DNA of 64,000 nucleotides, from the NCBI GenBank assembly GCA_951804985.1, contig OX638130.1, forward strand, positions 104,234,040-104,298,039, written 5' to 3'. The stretch comes from Dryomyza anilis. Lineage: Eukaryota > Arthropoda > Insecta > Diptera > Dryomyzidae. The notes under the pieces were generated by a model. That model ran no database searches. It was not told the origin of the DNA and saw only the letters and a program-made list of their open reading frames with translations. Shown in pieces: positions 22,101 through 35,347 of the stretch (position 1 is the first letter of the stretch; the number at the start of each line of letters is the position of its first letter). Position numbers and translations under genes: made by a program.

Positions 22101-25100
22101 TCCGTTATGACAGCTCGTCACCTGAGTAATACTTTGCTCCATACACCACTGAATCGGTTTCGAGATAACCATAAAGGTTTGCAATCATTTTTCTACAAAT
22201 CTATATTATAACTATTAGATAACTACGATAAAATTATATTTTTCTTCTTGTTTTGTGCTCCAAATATAGTGTAGCCTCAACATGTTTTAGATTTATTTCA
22301 TGTGTGGCGAAAGAAGTGCATTGAAAATAATGAAAACTATAGAACGAACTGAGCTAGATCGATGAAACTTCACAGCAAACCGTGACGCTTGAGTGTGTCT
22401 CAGTTTCATTAATTTCCTGAGCATGAGCCTAACTTGGGTGTTTATTGGGTTGATATGTTAATTGGCAGGTTTGTTGTGATAAAAAAAAACAATGATGGGT
22501 CAACAGCCATGCCGTTCTCCCCTACAAACTGAAACCTCAAGTTAGGACATTTTAGTGAAAGTGCAGTTATAAGAGCATTTTTAAGTCAAATTGCAATTTT
22601 AAAGTTGAAATATCAATTGATACATTTACATTTTCTTATCATGTGGTAAAAAAAATTTAGATCATCGATTAAAAATAGACAGATATATAACGATGTTTGT
22701 AAATGAATATTTGGCATTTTGAAATGTATTTGGTGACTTTTCGTTCTACAATGACGATTTGTCTATGAATTTAAAATCGTCTTTTTTACATTTCATACTT
22801 TGTGAAAATTGTCCAAAAAGTAAACTTTAATTTTGAAGTTGACTTTAAATTTTCTATGAATGTGCACACTTTGTTTATAATGGGCGTTATCTGCCCTATG
22901 AAATTATGCCTTCATTTAACTTTCAAGGAAATTTCACATGCGTTGAATTAATTTTAGCTCATTTCAGCTAGTATGTCAGATAAATTTGAGGATATTTCAG
23001 ATTTGGCGTATGGAGCAAACTAATTCACAGGTATTCGAACTAAAGAAAATCAATGACCGATAGCCTTTTTCGCCCCGCAAATTATTGATCAGATTTTCAT
23101 ATAAATATCGACATCGTCATACATGACATCTCATTGACAATTACGGACTTGATAGACATGAGCAAATTGCACTGCATTACAAATATATCCAATACTCAAT
23201 GATGACATAAAAATGCATAACATCTTCGTGTTACATATATTTTATGAACTTTCGAATACTAAAGCATAGTCTTTTCAAAGACAATTCCTACTGGGTACCT
23301 AAACTACTTGAGAATGTGCTCTGCTCGCTCTCTATCGCCCTCTCCGTTGCTCTTTCGTTACTCTCTTCAACTGTCAAGATAAGTCAGCGAACCACCCATA
23401 CCCATACTCGCGTGAATTGACATAAAATCGTCGATTAAAGTACATGCCATTTCAATTTCCATATTCCATTCCAAGTGTAAGCAACACAAATTAAAAAAAA
23501 ATATTTATTTTTCTTGAAATACGAATCTTTCTGTAATATTTTATCTAATAAAACGAAACTTTTTTATTATTCAGTTTGTGTAACTTAGCAAATCAAAACC
23601 TACAACATGTCTCTCGCCTCCGACGCCGTTTTCCAGAAAATCATCGATGGCCTGAAGGGCAACGAAGCCAAGGCAAAGGCCATCAATGGCATCTTCCTCT
23701 ACAAGATCACCAAGGATGGCAAAGTAGCCAAGGAATGGAGTAAGTAACAAAACGTTTACATTTATTAACTAACAAAGCTAAAGCAATTTGGCCTAAATGG
23801 TCAGCTGCTGATGCTCAGCCCACAAAGTTCAAAGTACGCATTTTACATTGTGCAAATATAGGGCCTGCATGCTTATAAAATTTAAACAATTATTAATATA
23901 CAATTGTTTTCGATTTACAGCTTTGGATTGCAAGAGCGGCAAGATCTATGAGGGTCCCGCACAGGGCGTCAAGGTCGACACTACGCTGACCGTTGCCGAT
24001 GAGGATATGGTTGATATTGCTTTGGGCAAACTGAACCCACAGGCTGCTTTCATGAAGGGCAAACTAAAGATTGCCGGCAACATTATGTTGACCCAGAAGT
24101 TGGCGCCATTGTTGAAGGCTGCCGATTCCAAATTGTAAAATATTTACATCACACTTTGTATCATCTAATTATATAGGCTATAATAATAATTTAGAAAGAA
24201 AAAAAAAACACATTTGCAAAACCACTAAACGAGTTGTATTTATAAGAAATTTTGCAGAAAATTGTATACAAACATTTTGTAACAAACAGAAAAGAATGAA
24301 AAACACCATAATGTTGTTGTCTTAAATAATAAAGAAATCTTCTACCTAAAACTTTCTTTTTTTTTTGCTTATGAACTTTGTTACTTATAGTAGAAAATAT
24401 GGATTAGATTAGAATTATTAATCTTATCCTCGTGCACTTGAATTTCATTCGTTGATATTGTGAATAATTGACGTGTTTCTAGCCAATAGTTTTAATAACC
24501 TAACCAAATAGTTAAAATTTATGAGGTTTGCGTTGTAACTAATAGGGCAAAGTTTTTTTTTTAATTAGCTGTGCTTTAAAATTAACTCATTTAAGCATTT
24601 TTAAATTGCAAATACATCATAAATAAACTCATTAAGTAAACATGAATGCGGCTACATTATTCAGGGAATATGTTATATGCATCGAATTTAATCGTTGTAG
24701 TTTTGAAAAACTGATGAAATTTTAATGAAATCGTATGAATTAAAGTTCGGGAGTACCGAAAATATGACTTTAATAGAATCAAAATTATTTTTAAAATCAT
24801 AATAAATTTGTTCACAAGAGCTTCTGAAACGGCAGTGAATATAAAAGAAAACCAGTTGGGAAGGTTAGATCACATGGGAAATTTTAAAGTTGGTATTATT
24901 ATGATAGTTAGGATTATCAAAATTATAGTCGGTCTAAGTCGACTATAAATACCCTACACATATGTGTAGTTACCATTCATAGTGTTATATAGGTCGCCAG
25001 GGTATACGAATCCTGAAAATAACTAAAAACTTTCAATTTGATACCCATATTTACAAATGGGTAGGTGTACCGAATAATTTTTTTTTCTTGGAACCACAAG

Positions 25101-28100
25101 TTCGTTGCCGGAAAACATTATTTTCTTATATTTGAGCATGATGTCAATATATATTTGACCAAAAAAGTTTACCTAAGTACATATAAAGTAAAATTGATCT
25201 GTAGATGTAAATTTTGTATGATGTATTTGAGCATAAGTGGTCGGTTCTCAGGTCACAATAAACCGATCATGCCAATTTCTTGTTCATGCAGCTTAGATAT
25301 ATAAGTAATCTAAATCTAAAGTTTCATTGCTCTAGCTCTTCTAATCGTGATTTCAACAGACAGAAGGACAGACAGACGGACATCGCTAAATCGACTCAGG
25401 AGGTCATGCTAATTAACAATATATATACTTTTCCATAACGGAGATGCTTCCTTCTGGGTGTTACAAACGGCGTACCAAACTGAATATACCCTTTCACTCT
25501 TAGTGTAGGATATAAAAACAGTATTATATTTGTAAAACTGATATTAAAATTTGATAGCCGATTAAACGGAAGTACCGAAAATGATTGGTGAACCGAAATT
25601 GGTGAACCGAAATTCATAATTTAAAATCATTCAAAAAGTAGAGTTAACAGTTGTTTCGATGAATTAATTTTAAAGAAATTATGCTTACATGTTCACTGCG
25701 TCGAAATTAAAATATTGGCCAATGGTGTGGTTTAAGAGATTTGGTGACTTAAAATATTAAAAATCTGTATCACAAAAGCGGTGTTAATCAATTGAACGTT
25801 ACTTAACCCTTTAATCGGCAAGACAGAAATAACACATTTTGTATTATGACAATTTTAGTTTTAGGATAATTTTGGTACGGAAAACTCAAATCCGAAAGTT
25901 CATTTTCGGGTTTTTTGTTTTGTTTCCCATGATCCCCATGTAGCAAAATGATTCTTCTCATCGTAAATAATACTCTCCATGGATGAACTATTCTTCTTTT
26001 GTCAATATTAGTACCGCTAGTAGTGAAAAAAGTTCGGATAATAGAAGACCATCTGTAGCATGTCGAAATCCTACGATAAATTTCGATATAAAATACCAAA
26101 AACGCTATTTTTTGCAACTTTGAGTCGATTTTTTGCAAAATACGACGAGTTGGTTAAATTCTGAACACGCAGCAAGAATCTGAAGATTGAAATCTACCAG
26201 AAATCATAGTTTTCATTCGAGATTAAAATCCTTGTAAAACTGTGTAATTAATGAATAAAACTGTCTTTTGCGTACTGACGTGCGTCACAAAAAAAGAAAT
26301 CAAGTCATTTTGCAAACCAGTAACTGTGAAACTTTGTAGAACTAAGGATTTTTAAAACGTCTATTAATTTAGCATACTCAGTGGTTACTATATCCATTCA
26401 AAGTATTATATCGCCCCTTACATTCGTCGCAAATAAAAAAAACACTGGAATATTTTAAAATTGTTTAATTACGTATCTTGAACCATAGAAAAAGTATTGA
26501 ATATTCTAAAATATTCAATTAGCAAAGATAAATTCAAGAAAATTGCAAATAGTAGACAACAAAAAAAGTATTTTCAAAGCAAAATTTTTTTTATAAAGGG
26601 TTTTGCAATAAGAGCGCTTCAAAAGTTTTTTTCAAGAGTTTTTCAACAGGGACGCTACAAAAGTAGAGCGACAGGGACAGCAAACGACGCCATATTTCTT
26701 GCCTCTCTTTTGACATTTCTCTTCAGTAAGGTTTGTCATTTCAGGATGGAAAGATATACAAGCCAACAACGAGTCGAAATTATTAAAATTTACTACCGAA
26801 ATTCGAATTCACAAGAGCGGCAAGAAATATGGCGTCGTTTGCTGTCCCTGTCGCTCTACTTTTGTAGCGTCCCTGTTGAAAAACCCTTTATTAGCTTTGA
26901 AGGAAACGGATTGCTAATTATGTAGACAGAGTCATTATTAAAACGTTTAGATTTTCATTTAAATATGTCGACGGTATGACATAGGATACTCCATCAATCG
27001 AATAGCATAGTAATGAACATTTTCAGAACATAAAAATGGGCGTAAAAGTGGGCGTGATCAACGAAAACTGTATAGTGAGAACGAACACTATACAGAGATA
27101 AGGTCTTCTGGGTCTATAGGATATATATTCCAAATTTTAAGGAAATCCGTGCACAGGTGTACGTTTGCATAGCGCACAAACAAATGGAAAATGAGTTTTC
27201 TATATAGATATTTATTTATAATATAAGTTGATTTTTCAAATTTAAAAATGCGTCAATTATATTAATCAACAAACTCGAGAATTAAGTTTTTCATAAAAAT
27301 GACTTTTCGTTCTACAACGACGATATTTAATTTGAAATGTTTTAAAATGAATTTTGAATTTCGCAAAACAATAAAAATATTGATGACAACGCATTGTTGC
27401 AGTTTATATATTTGAGTGATTTGCATAAAATTATTTAAATTTCAATGATTTTGTTATAAATATTTCTTTAGATTAGATTTTTGTATGCTGATTTGATAAT
27501 ATAATGCAATCTCAAACAACCAACACATATGTTTTTTTATAAATTGATAAATGCGATTAATGTGCACCAATAGAAAATAAGACAAGCACTTACCTTGGCA
27601 TTACACTTTTGGTCTTTCCATATTTTCGACGACAATACAAATTCCATATGTTTCATGCGCCACAGCGGCTTAAAGAGTATCTGATAAATGCCCATCGATG
27701 GCTCAAGCATTGTGGCCAACGGACCACGCACCGTATACTGCAACGATAAAATATCCCAGCCAATATCACCATCACACGGTGATAATAATCGTACATCCAA
27801 ATGATTTAAAATCTCTGGATCATCATACTGCGCATTGGTCGAACGTATGGCACAGTCCATAATCGAGGAGAGATCATACGAGTAGAGCTCCTTGGCAGGT
27901 TTATCAAGCTCTGATCTGTGTGGTATAATTATTGATGTTGATTTGAATTAATTAATGACGGGAATTAAAAACATACTTTAGATTCTCCATAAGAATGCCG
28001 ATAAAGTCACCTTGACCCAGCAGCAAATAACGGCGCATGGCCTGCAGATGCTCGAGCAGCTTATGCGGACCCATGACGATGTCCAGCACGCGCTTGGAAG

Positions 28101-31100
28101 TATTCAAATAAATGGAATCGATGGTGGAGTGGAGTTTGGTGTCGGGCACATAGGAGAAGATGTGTTCAGCTGGAAATAAAGTTGTTTAAGATAAATTAAT
28201 GAATATCAAAATTAATAAATGAATAAATAAATAAATTAATGAATTAATAAATAAATGAATAGATGAATTAATGAATGAACAGAATAAATGAATAAATGAA
28301 TAAATGCATAAATGAATAAATAAAAAATTTAATAAATATATTTTTTTTCCATTTCCTCACCATTTTCCTCAATACACTGCCGCAACTCCTCGCGTCCCTT
28401 CACCGGCTGCTTATCCTCGCAAATCTCACAGAGAAAATTAATGCTTTTGCCCGTCACCAACATTTTGTGCGCCATATCAGTCGATATAAAATCGGGCAAC
28501 ATTGCGTTGCCCACACGATATTTATCGTGCCACAACCGATCAGGTCCCACCTCGGCAAGGCATTCAATAAAGAACTCACCGTGCGGATCACAAATCTCAC
28601 CCTCGAGCAGCCAACGTGTTATCATCTGATACAATGGACCACAGATTGCAAGCAACAGCTCCTTGGCCAATGACTTAACCATCGGATTGCCATTGCCCAG
28701 AAAACTATAGACGGTCGAAGCTAAGGCGCCGCCCTTTTTCTCCTGACACGCTTCCGCTATGTTGGCCAACCACTGCAGACGCTGCAATGGCTCCACATAC
28801 CAGACCAACATGCGCATCAGTGTCAAACGTTCTGGTGCATGTGATGTAAAAACGCTCAGCGGTGGCGTAGCACGTTGTTTGTTCAGCTGTTAGTAATTTC
28901 TGATTATTTTCTAAATGATTTACATTAAAAATTTGCATAAAAATGTCACCTGTTCCTGCAGCATGGCCACCATGCCATAATATTTTGTGAGTTCATGTCT
29001 GAGCGCTGATATGAAGCCTTGTCCCATGAGACCGAGGGCGCAGAGACCGCTTTTATTGTCGGTATAGGCTTGCACGAGATCGTGATAATAACTGAGAGGA
29101 AGTCAAAAATTTAAAAATGTTTCAAAAAGTTTTAAGTATTGTTTAAAGTACCCTAATTCCGAGAGTCGCAGCAACATGCCCGCCTGCACAACATTCAAGG
29201 CTTTGGCCTTGGCATCAAGTTTAAACTTGCCCGAAATGACATCCTTCTTGAGGTATTTGCCCTGAATGCCGGTAAAGGCATAGATGACATTTTGCACCAG
29301 ATCATCGTTGATATCATTTTGTGCCTCACGTGTTTTGCCAAAATCTGGACGCAGCGACAACGACGAGGTGCCAGCGACTAAGCCGCCGACGCTGCCACCA
29401 CCAGGTTCTGTGTCGGACGATTGATTGCTGCTGGTTGTGTTGTTGTTGCGTATAGTAGACAATTTAGCGCTAAAGTCCTGTAAATACTATAAACACAAAC
29501 AAATCATAAAAAATAATTAAAAATCATCAAAAATCAAACATACATCACTGCGACTGTAGGCAATGGCACCAGCTGCATCGCTACTATAAGATGTTGTATG
29601 TGTTTTACGCAGCAGATGCGAACGCATTGCATAGAGTGGTGCCGGCGGCTGTTGCTGTGCGCTCAACGATGTTGCTGTTGTTTGCTGTGCACCGAAGCTA
29701 TTGCTGCTGCTGTTGCTGCTTCTGTTGCTATTGTTTTTCGTATCGGATGCAGCGGCAACAGCAGCGTATTTAGAATCAGCCATAAAATAGAGAAATGTTA
29801 GTAGTGCGCTGCGTTGACGTGTATCTAATTGCTGCAATATTTAAAATGAGATCTATTAAATGTTGCTGCTTACATTTTTAACATGTGCATAAAAAATTTG
29901 GTATTGTTTTTTGATAATTTTTTTCAATTATTTAAAATAATTTAGTTTGAACGTGTATTAAATGTTTACAAAATAAAGCTAAACAAAAAAAATTGTATTT
30001 CTTTTGACATGGCATTTTTTTTTTTGTGAATAATGAAAATAAAAACAATTGAATTTAAAATTTATATTTTTATTTATTTGATAAGTGCTTTATTTAATAC
30101 TTTAAATTATTAATACTTTAAATAAATACTAAACACGATTTTGTCAAGAGCAGCATTATTGCTGTCGAATTCGAGGATGCAGATTTTTGACTGTGTGTAC
30201 AGACTTTTCATTTCTTTTCATGAAACGTTTCTACATAATTTGAGGATGCTGATTTTTAACTGCAGTCATATTTCCCATTTAATATTTTTAAGAAAATCCT
30301 AATCGAATTTTCCGATTTATTTCAGCTTAGAATACAAAAAATTGCAGTACTTTAAAAAAGCTGTTTTTAAGAATTTAAATGTCTTATTTTTTTTAGTGCC
30401 ATTCAACATACATTTTTAAGATATTTGGCCATTTTGGTATTCTATTTTAGTATTCGAAATGTTCGACTTTTCGCCCTTTTTTTAGTATAAAAAATTGCAG
30501 CTATATACAATAGTAGTTTTCAAAAAAACTTTTATACAATGTGGGTCTTAATTCACAGAACAATTTTTAATATAAAAAGAAATGTTTATATTTCTTATAA
30601 TTTTCGAGATTTGTTCCAGCTTAACTCAAAAATAATTGAATTTTTTGGGATTTTCTTTATTTTTTATTAAGATTTAATGAAAATAGTTAATAGAGACCAA
30701 ACTGGCCATATTAATAAGCAAATTTTTGGTATGTTTGCTACTTTTTGATATATTTTCGTAACTTCAGATTTTTTTCAGTCACTTTTTGGAATAAAAAAAT
30801 GGCAGCACATTTCAAAAATATTTAAACACAGCTTTACTTCTAATCGACGGAACAATTTTTAATATAAAAAGAAAATTTTATATTCCAATTTATTTTCAAG
30901 ATATATACATCTAAACTCATAAAAATTGGATTTTATAGGTTATTTTTGATTTTATTTTTTTAGTATTTAAGATGTAAATTTAAATAGAAAATGATTCATA
31001 ACTATATCGAACAGAGACCAAGTTGTCGATAGAAATTACTAACATTCTGTTAAATGTTCTACTTTCGGAAATAACTCCAAAGAGAATACAAATTTACAAA

Positions 31101-32480
31101 AACTGTCGCTTATCAAGTTTCATGATTTATAATATAAAAAGTATTTGTTGAATTGTGCAAATATGAATGCCTTTTATTACTTTAAAATATTGCTAATTAT
31201 GTGATTTTTATATGAAGTTCAATGAACTCAAAATAAGCTTAATTATTACGCTTTTAAAATACACCGCGCCAATTTTATATAATTTTGTTGACTTTATATT
31301 TTTCATATTTCTTTAGTTTTAAGTGAAACGTTGCAAACAAAGCAAAAAATGTATACGAAAGGATGGCACTTACGCTGGCTTTGAGCTGTTCGTGCAAATT
31401 TAAAAATAACGTTGAACTGTTTGCCGCACCACATGTCGTGGAAGCAGCTACACTTTTGTTGCTGCCAGCAGCTGGCACTGTTGTTGTTGTGTTTGATGTT
31501 GCTGGTGCGTTTGTTTTTGTAGTTGTTGTTGCTGACGCAGCCGATATGTTGAGATGTTGTGATATTTTTGTCACCAGCGAAGATTCATCGTAGGGCAGCG
31601 TTGAACCAAGTGCTGTGGGATTGTTGGACATGTATTGAGTTACATTGCGTAGTATATCCCCTGCAAATAAAAGCAAACAGTTATTGTTTGATTTCGTTTT
31701 TAATAAAAATCGGATGTTGTTAAATACAAAGAGAGTATTAAATGAAAAAAGAGCATTGAAATTGTTGATGAAACCGATTTAATAATGGGTACGACTTGTA
31801 GTGGTTTGCAAAATAATAGAAAAACAAATCGAAAAAATTGCAGATACTATTTTTATTGCACATTTTGCATCCAAAACTATGATGTCAATTCACAAAATAT
31901 AGAAATCGTTACCGACAACAAGAAGTTGAATAATTTATTGAATTGAAAACATAAATGATTTGTTGCACCGCAGTTATTTTATACCAATGCCGACATTTTT
32001 TGCAATAACCTGGATCTGAAATAAATTTGAATTGAAGGATTTTGCAATTATTTGACGCTGTGTATCGTATGGAATTCTGCAATTTTTATTATTTTTAATT
32101 TTGTTTTTATTTACAATCATCACTTACATATGCAATACATAAAAATTCTTTTTAAAACAATCGCAAAAAGTTCAAAAGTTGAATTGTTATTTGTTATCGT
32201 TAGCGAAATTTCTTTTATAAGTATTAAAAAAAACTGCGAACTTGACATATTATTCAAGTAAGAAATTGAAAAAAAATATTAAATAAAAATATAAATCAAA
32301 ACAGCACAAAAATATACAAAATAAAATAAAACAAAAATTCAAAAAATTTGATTAATATCCCATGGCTTGCTTACTGTGTTGCTCAGTATTGGAGCCGGCA
32401 AAATTTCTGCAGAGCTTTTCCAGCAAATCGTAGATATCCTTGTAATTGCTGCGTCCACTGCCACCATAGGACATCATCAT
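19198..32480 (-). CDS. Grip91: Gamma-tubulin complex component 3 (GCP3/Grip91)
   Basis: Core subunit of the gamma-tubulin small complex and ring complex that nucleates microtubules at centrosomes and spindles; the Drosophila orthologue is Grip91, l(1)dd4. Nine minus-strand exons: 32480-32375, 31660-31374, 29831-29544, 29477-29152, 29091-28950, 28886-28361, 28169-27977, 27915-27594 and 19911-19198. All phases agree and give 967 residues, near the family length. Exons 2-4 are Ser/Thr/Asn/Gln-rich. The GRIP1 motif begins near residue 283 ([20 protein letters not shown]). The GCP3 core follows ([60 protein letters not shown]). The C-terminal GRIP2 region starts near 750 ([20 protein letters not shown]). 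The last intron is 7.7 kb and contains the SCP2 gene on the opposite strand. The start is the first of three successive ATGs. Confidence 0.93.
19912..23300. other. Grip91 last intron, distal part: repeat debris
   Basis: Non-coding. 20735-21000 is a diverged family C repeat. 21093-21560 is an inverted copy of the family E repeat (entry at 24930) with a short internal tandem GGTAAGTAGGAAGCATATCC. 22780-22900 holds half of a GTTGACTTTAAATTTTC-type MITE. The rest is plain AT-rich intron. Confidence 0.45.
23607..24138 (+). CDS. SCP2 sterol-carrier domain protein, nested gene
   Basis: Small soluble lipid carrier consisting of one SCP2 domain; such proteins bind sterols and fatty acyl-CoAs in cytosol or peroxisomes. 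Two exons, 23607-23739 and 23921-24138 (intron 181 bp, phase 1), give 116 residues. The sequence begins [60 protein letters not shown] and [20 protein letters not shown] are the conserved lipid-pocket blocks. The C-terminus (ADSKL) ends in SKL, a type 1 peroxisomal targeting signal. It lies entirely inside the Grip91 last intron on the opposite strand, with its own 5' region (CT-rich 23325-23400) and AATAAA at 24328. Codon use is GC-richer than the surrounding intron. Closest to the Drosophila single-domain SCP2 protein I remember as CG11151. Confidence 0.92.
24328..24333 (+). terminator. Polyadenylation signal of the SCP2 gene
   Basis: AATAAA 190 bases after the stop codon, followed by a T-rich run (CTTTCTTTTTTTTTTG). 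Confidence 0.65.
24920..25518. repeat. Dispersed repeat family E, copy 1
   Basis: About 600 bp. The left end is ATAGTCGGTCTAAGTCGACT then ATAAATACCCTACACATATG. The body has GGTAGGTGTACCGAAT, ACAGACAGACGGACATCGCT and TCAGGAGGTCATGCT. The right end is TACCCTTTCACTCTTAGTGT then AGGATATAA. Further copies lie at 36780-37385 and, inverted, at 21093-21560. CTACACATATGTGTAG near 24954 is a perfect 16-bp palindrome. No ORF; it could be a solo LTR or a non-autonomous element. Confidence 0.6.
25519..26594. other. Grip91 intron, plain sequence
   Basis: No gene or clear element. A minus-strand open frame around 25803-26138 has no family resemblance and no coding-like composition. Confidence 0.35.
26595..26889. 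mobile_element. Palindromic MITE family A, copy 3
   Basis: AAAGGGTTTTGCAATAAGAG to TTGAAAAACCCTTT, in the Grip91 last intron. It has the doubled left end (second GAGTTTTTCAACAGGGACGC near 26637). The right arm lacks about 50 bp around the centre compared with copies 1 and 4. Confidence 0.8.
28195..28330. repeat. (AAATGAAT)n-like microsatellite in a Grip91 intron
   Basis: Degenerate AATGAATAAAT repeats fill the 190-bp intron between exons 6 and 7 of Grip91. The motif is close to the unit of the large satellite in Cbs. Confidence 0.75.
29832..31373. other. Grip91 intron 2 with an old direct duplication
   Basis: 1.5 kb of AT-rich intron. A block near 30549-30593 (GAACAATTTTTAATATAAAA) recurs near 30841-30886, about 290 bp away, each preceded by a TTTTTT(T/C)AG...AAAAA(T)TGGCAGC-like stretch, so the intron contains at least two diverged tandem units. 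No coding sequence. Confidence 0.4.
31661..32374. other. Grip91 intron 1, nothing recognised
   Basis: 0.7 kb AT-rich intron without repeat or coding signal. Confidence 0.4.
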
Positions 32481-33346
32481 GTAGTTTCATGTGTTGCTCA
32501 TGCAATTACTTCTAATACTGGTGGTGCTATTGCTGTTGCAGTGCGGCGGTTAATTGAATTAATCAATAATTAATTGAAATTAATTGGCGTTCGTCTGCTG
32601 TTAAAGTTTCTTTAGTTTGCAGCCTTCTTAGCTCCTATTAGATGCAGTTTGTTTCCAAATAAGTGCTGCTATTTTTGCTTTGTTGCTGCTGTTTCTGTGA
32701 TAAGTTGTTGGCTTTTTGCAACCACACAACAACAACTGCCAACAGTTTTTGTGTTTTTTAATTAATTTCTCAACTTTTCCAACATCTGCGTCTGCACAAT
32801 GTCTGCCTTGATGTTTTAACTTTTACTTGATCACTTAATTTACACAGTTTACTTAGTGATTTTCATTTGTTTTTGCAAACTATTAAATTGTTAAAAACTG
32901 TTTAACAAATTTTTGAACGTTTCTGCAACAAATAAAACAATAAAACAAAAAATGCAGTTTGCGCTAAAACTGTATGTGTGCGAGTGAGAGAGTGTATTAA
33001 ATGCCAAAAAGTGACAGTTCAAATATCTTCCACAGTTCCATGTTCCACAGTCCAATTGGATTTTGCGCAAAGTTGCCAATTCACAATTTTATGTTTGAAA
33101 TTTTTGGTAATTTTTAATTTGATATATAAAAAATAAACATTTTCATAAAGATACACCCCAAAAAATATTGCATTAAAGATGAATAAAAATGTAGTAGAAT
33201 TTAACTAAATTTTAATTGCTGACCGTCCTAATAAAAAAGTAGTTATTTTTGAATAAATGCTGTAGTTGTTTTTACTGCATCATTTTTACTAACCAATTTG
33301 TAGAAAAAACAAACACCTTACAGTTATTTAAATTTAAGTTCACATG
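32481..33346. other. Grip91 5' region
   Basis: Should contain the Grip91 5' UTR and promoter. A GTGTGCGAGTGAGAGAGTGT stretch at 32976-32995 and several TGCTGTTG-type repeats are visible; no certain core promoter element. Confidence 0.4.
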
Positions 33347-33348
33347 TA

Positions 33349-33568
33349 CACCCAGAAAAAAATACTATATTAATAATAGTTTTTTACTATTAAAAAGAGT
33401 CAATAGGATAAATTATTATTTTAATCGGAAAATACCATTAATTACTAGAAAATACCATGACATAGCCATTGAGTTTATATGAAAAGATATATTTTTTGCA
33501 TACTATTTAAACAATAATTGTCCTATGGACCAAATTTTAATAGGATTTGAGGGCATTTTTTTTGGGTG
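33349..33568. mobile_element. MITE with CACCCAGAAAAAA ends, about 220 bp
   Basis: TACACCCAGAAAAAAATACT on the left and TTTTTTTTGGGTGTA on the right form terminal inverted repeats flanked by TA. Internal AT-rich sequence with repeated AATACCAT motifs. Tc1/mariner-type MITE by its TA flanks. Confidence 0.65.
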
Positions 33569-33607
33569 TAGTTACTTTTATTGCAATTTAGTTGATTTTA
33601 TTGGCTT

Positions 33608-34649
33608 ACACAGAAAAAAGTATCGTTCGTCATATTAACAAACGACGTACATCAAACTGTTTTTGCAATATCGACAAATTTGAACAATATTGAACAAGTT
33701 AATCAATATAAAGTACAAGCATACATGTTTTTATGTAGTCGTTTATCAATATTACGTATTGGAATCTTCAATCCCAAGCTCTCATGTATACACTAACACA
33801 TACAGGAATAGTGTAATGGCGGAAAACAAATAAGACAAACGTGCAAAAGTTGGTCTTCTCTTTCTTATTCTGACCAAAAATTATAAAATAGAATTCACAA
33901 ATTTTATTGGAAAATTGTAACAAAAACCGGCTGCTTCAAGACAATAATTTGATGTGCATGATATTGATATAACCATGGTTGAAGTATGTACAGGTTAAGT
34001 CATCTTTCAAAATTCAGTCGCCATTTTTTTTTTTTTTGAAAACTGTTTGAAAGACTCAACATTTGTTAACGAAAACTTTAAAACAAAACATCAATGCTTT
34101 GTTTACAAATTCATAAAAAAATTGAAACTCAAAATTTTAAATTAAATAAATTACAACCCTTTGGTACTTTTCAAGCTGTCTATGTGCTCCAGAAGGACAC
34201 CGCAGTGTATAACAAAAGTGAAAAAGTGAATTTTTAATGTGAAATTTTATTAAATTAGCCAATTTAAAGTGCAAAAAACATAACCTAGAAATAAAGTTTA
34301 AATTGACAATTCATTTTTTTTATTTTTTAAATTTTCTTATTGACATTCTCAGCATAGTGTATGTCAACTAACTGTCTAGATGAACTAACCTGTATATATT
34401 TCAACCATGGAAATAACATTTAAGTTTCAATAGCTATTCCGAAATTCGCAGTTAAATTGATTTTATGAATTAATTTGACTGTAAATTTGTTTGAATACTT
34501 TTGTTTTATTCATTTACTATTTAATTAAATTAATTAAAAGTTTAATAAATTACGTTCGTAATATTAACATACACCGTACTTAAAAATCTTTCAATGGGTT
34601 AGTAAATCTCGATTGATTAACACAATACGTCATTTTTTGGTTCTGTGTA
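33608..34649. mobile_element. TIR element about 1 kb with nested MITE
   Basis: Left end TACACAGAAAAAAGTATCGT, right end ACGTCATTTTTTGGTTCTGT then GTA, imperfect inverted repeats. CGTTCG(T/A)CATATTAAC-like blocks recur near both ends. A second inverted-repeat element (33973-34410) sits inside. No transposase frame. Confidence 0.55.
33973..34410. mobile_element. Nested MITE with CATGGTTGAAGTATGTACAG ends
   Basis: CCATGGTTGAAGTATGTACA then GGTTAAGTCATC at the left is matched by the complement of GATGAACTAACCTGTATATA then TTTCAACCATGG at the right. Internal T-rich, no ORF. An orphan right end (TCTAGATGGACTAAACGGTA then TATACTTCAACCATG) lies at 34774-34810. Confidence 0.6.
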
Positions 34650-34810
34650 GAATAGTGCAGTCAAATTTTAATAAAACATTCAAATTCAAATGTAAAAAAA
34701 ACATAACCTTTAATTTTTTTTTATTTTTAAAATTTTCTTATTTTTATTCTCAGCACTCTGTATGTCAACGAAATGTCTAGATGGACTAAACGGTATATAC
34801 TTCAACCATG

Positions 34811-35347
34811 ACTGAATTCATAGATCGCTGATACTATTTCTTTACAAAACTTAAAACCTAAACCTTAACATAAAAAGAAACCGAAACAAATCGTCCTGGA
34901 AAAAATACTATTTCAAAAAGTATTAAAATCACTTTGCAACACTGTTTTCCGATTTAAAAATTCTCACTCTCTTTTTGGGCAACATTTTGATTGACATTTG
35001 GGCGTTTTGCAAATGTTCTCTCTGGCCACGACAACGAACGACGCCAAATTTTTGGTGCAATATTTTACTGTAAAATAACAAAATAATATAATATTTAAAG
35101 TGTTATTGCTATAAAAAAAACTCACACTGTAAGTACAGTATATATTAAATATAATAAATACCATTAAACAGCAATGCTTTGCACATTTTTTCAGCATTGA
35201 TTTTTGCATTTTAAAACAGACGCCAACCACAGCCGGTTTAGTTTTTTACGTGGTGTGCATTTTGTCTGGCAGTGTGCGGTGCGTGAGTGTGTGCGTGTGG
35301 GTGTTTGTTGAGCTACTTGCTGTGGCCGGCTTTTGCTGTTGCCAAGA
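34811..35347. promoter_or_regulatory. OstStt3 5' region
   Basis: Sequence before the OstStt3 start codon. 35200-35347 is GC-richer, with GTGTGCGTGTGGGTGTTTGT, and is the likely 5' UTR. No canonical TATA box at a sensible distance. Confidence 0.4.

Noticed and set aside
25803..26138. 111-codon minus-strand frame in the Grip91 intron
   Set aside because: No recognisable domain, AT-driven composition and no regulatory context.
26497..26925. 142-codon plus-strand frame
   Set aside because: It runs through a family A MITE and its flanks; no homology and no splice-linked partner exon.
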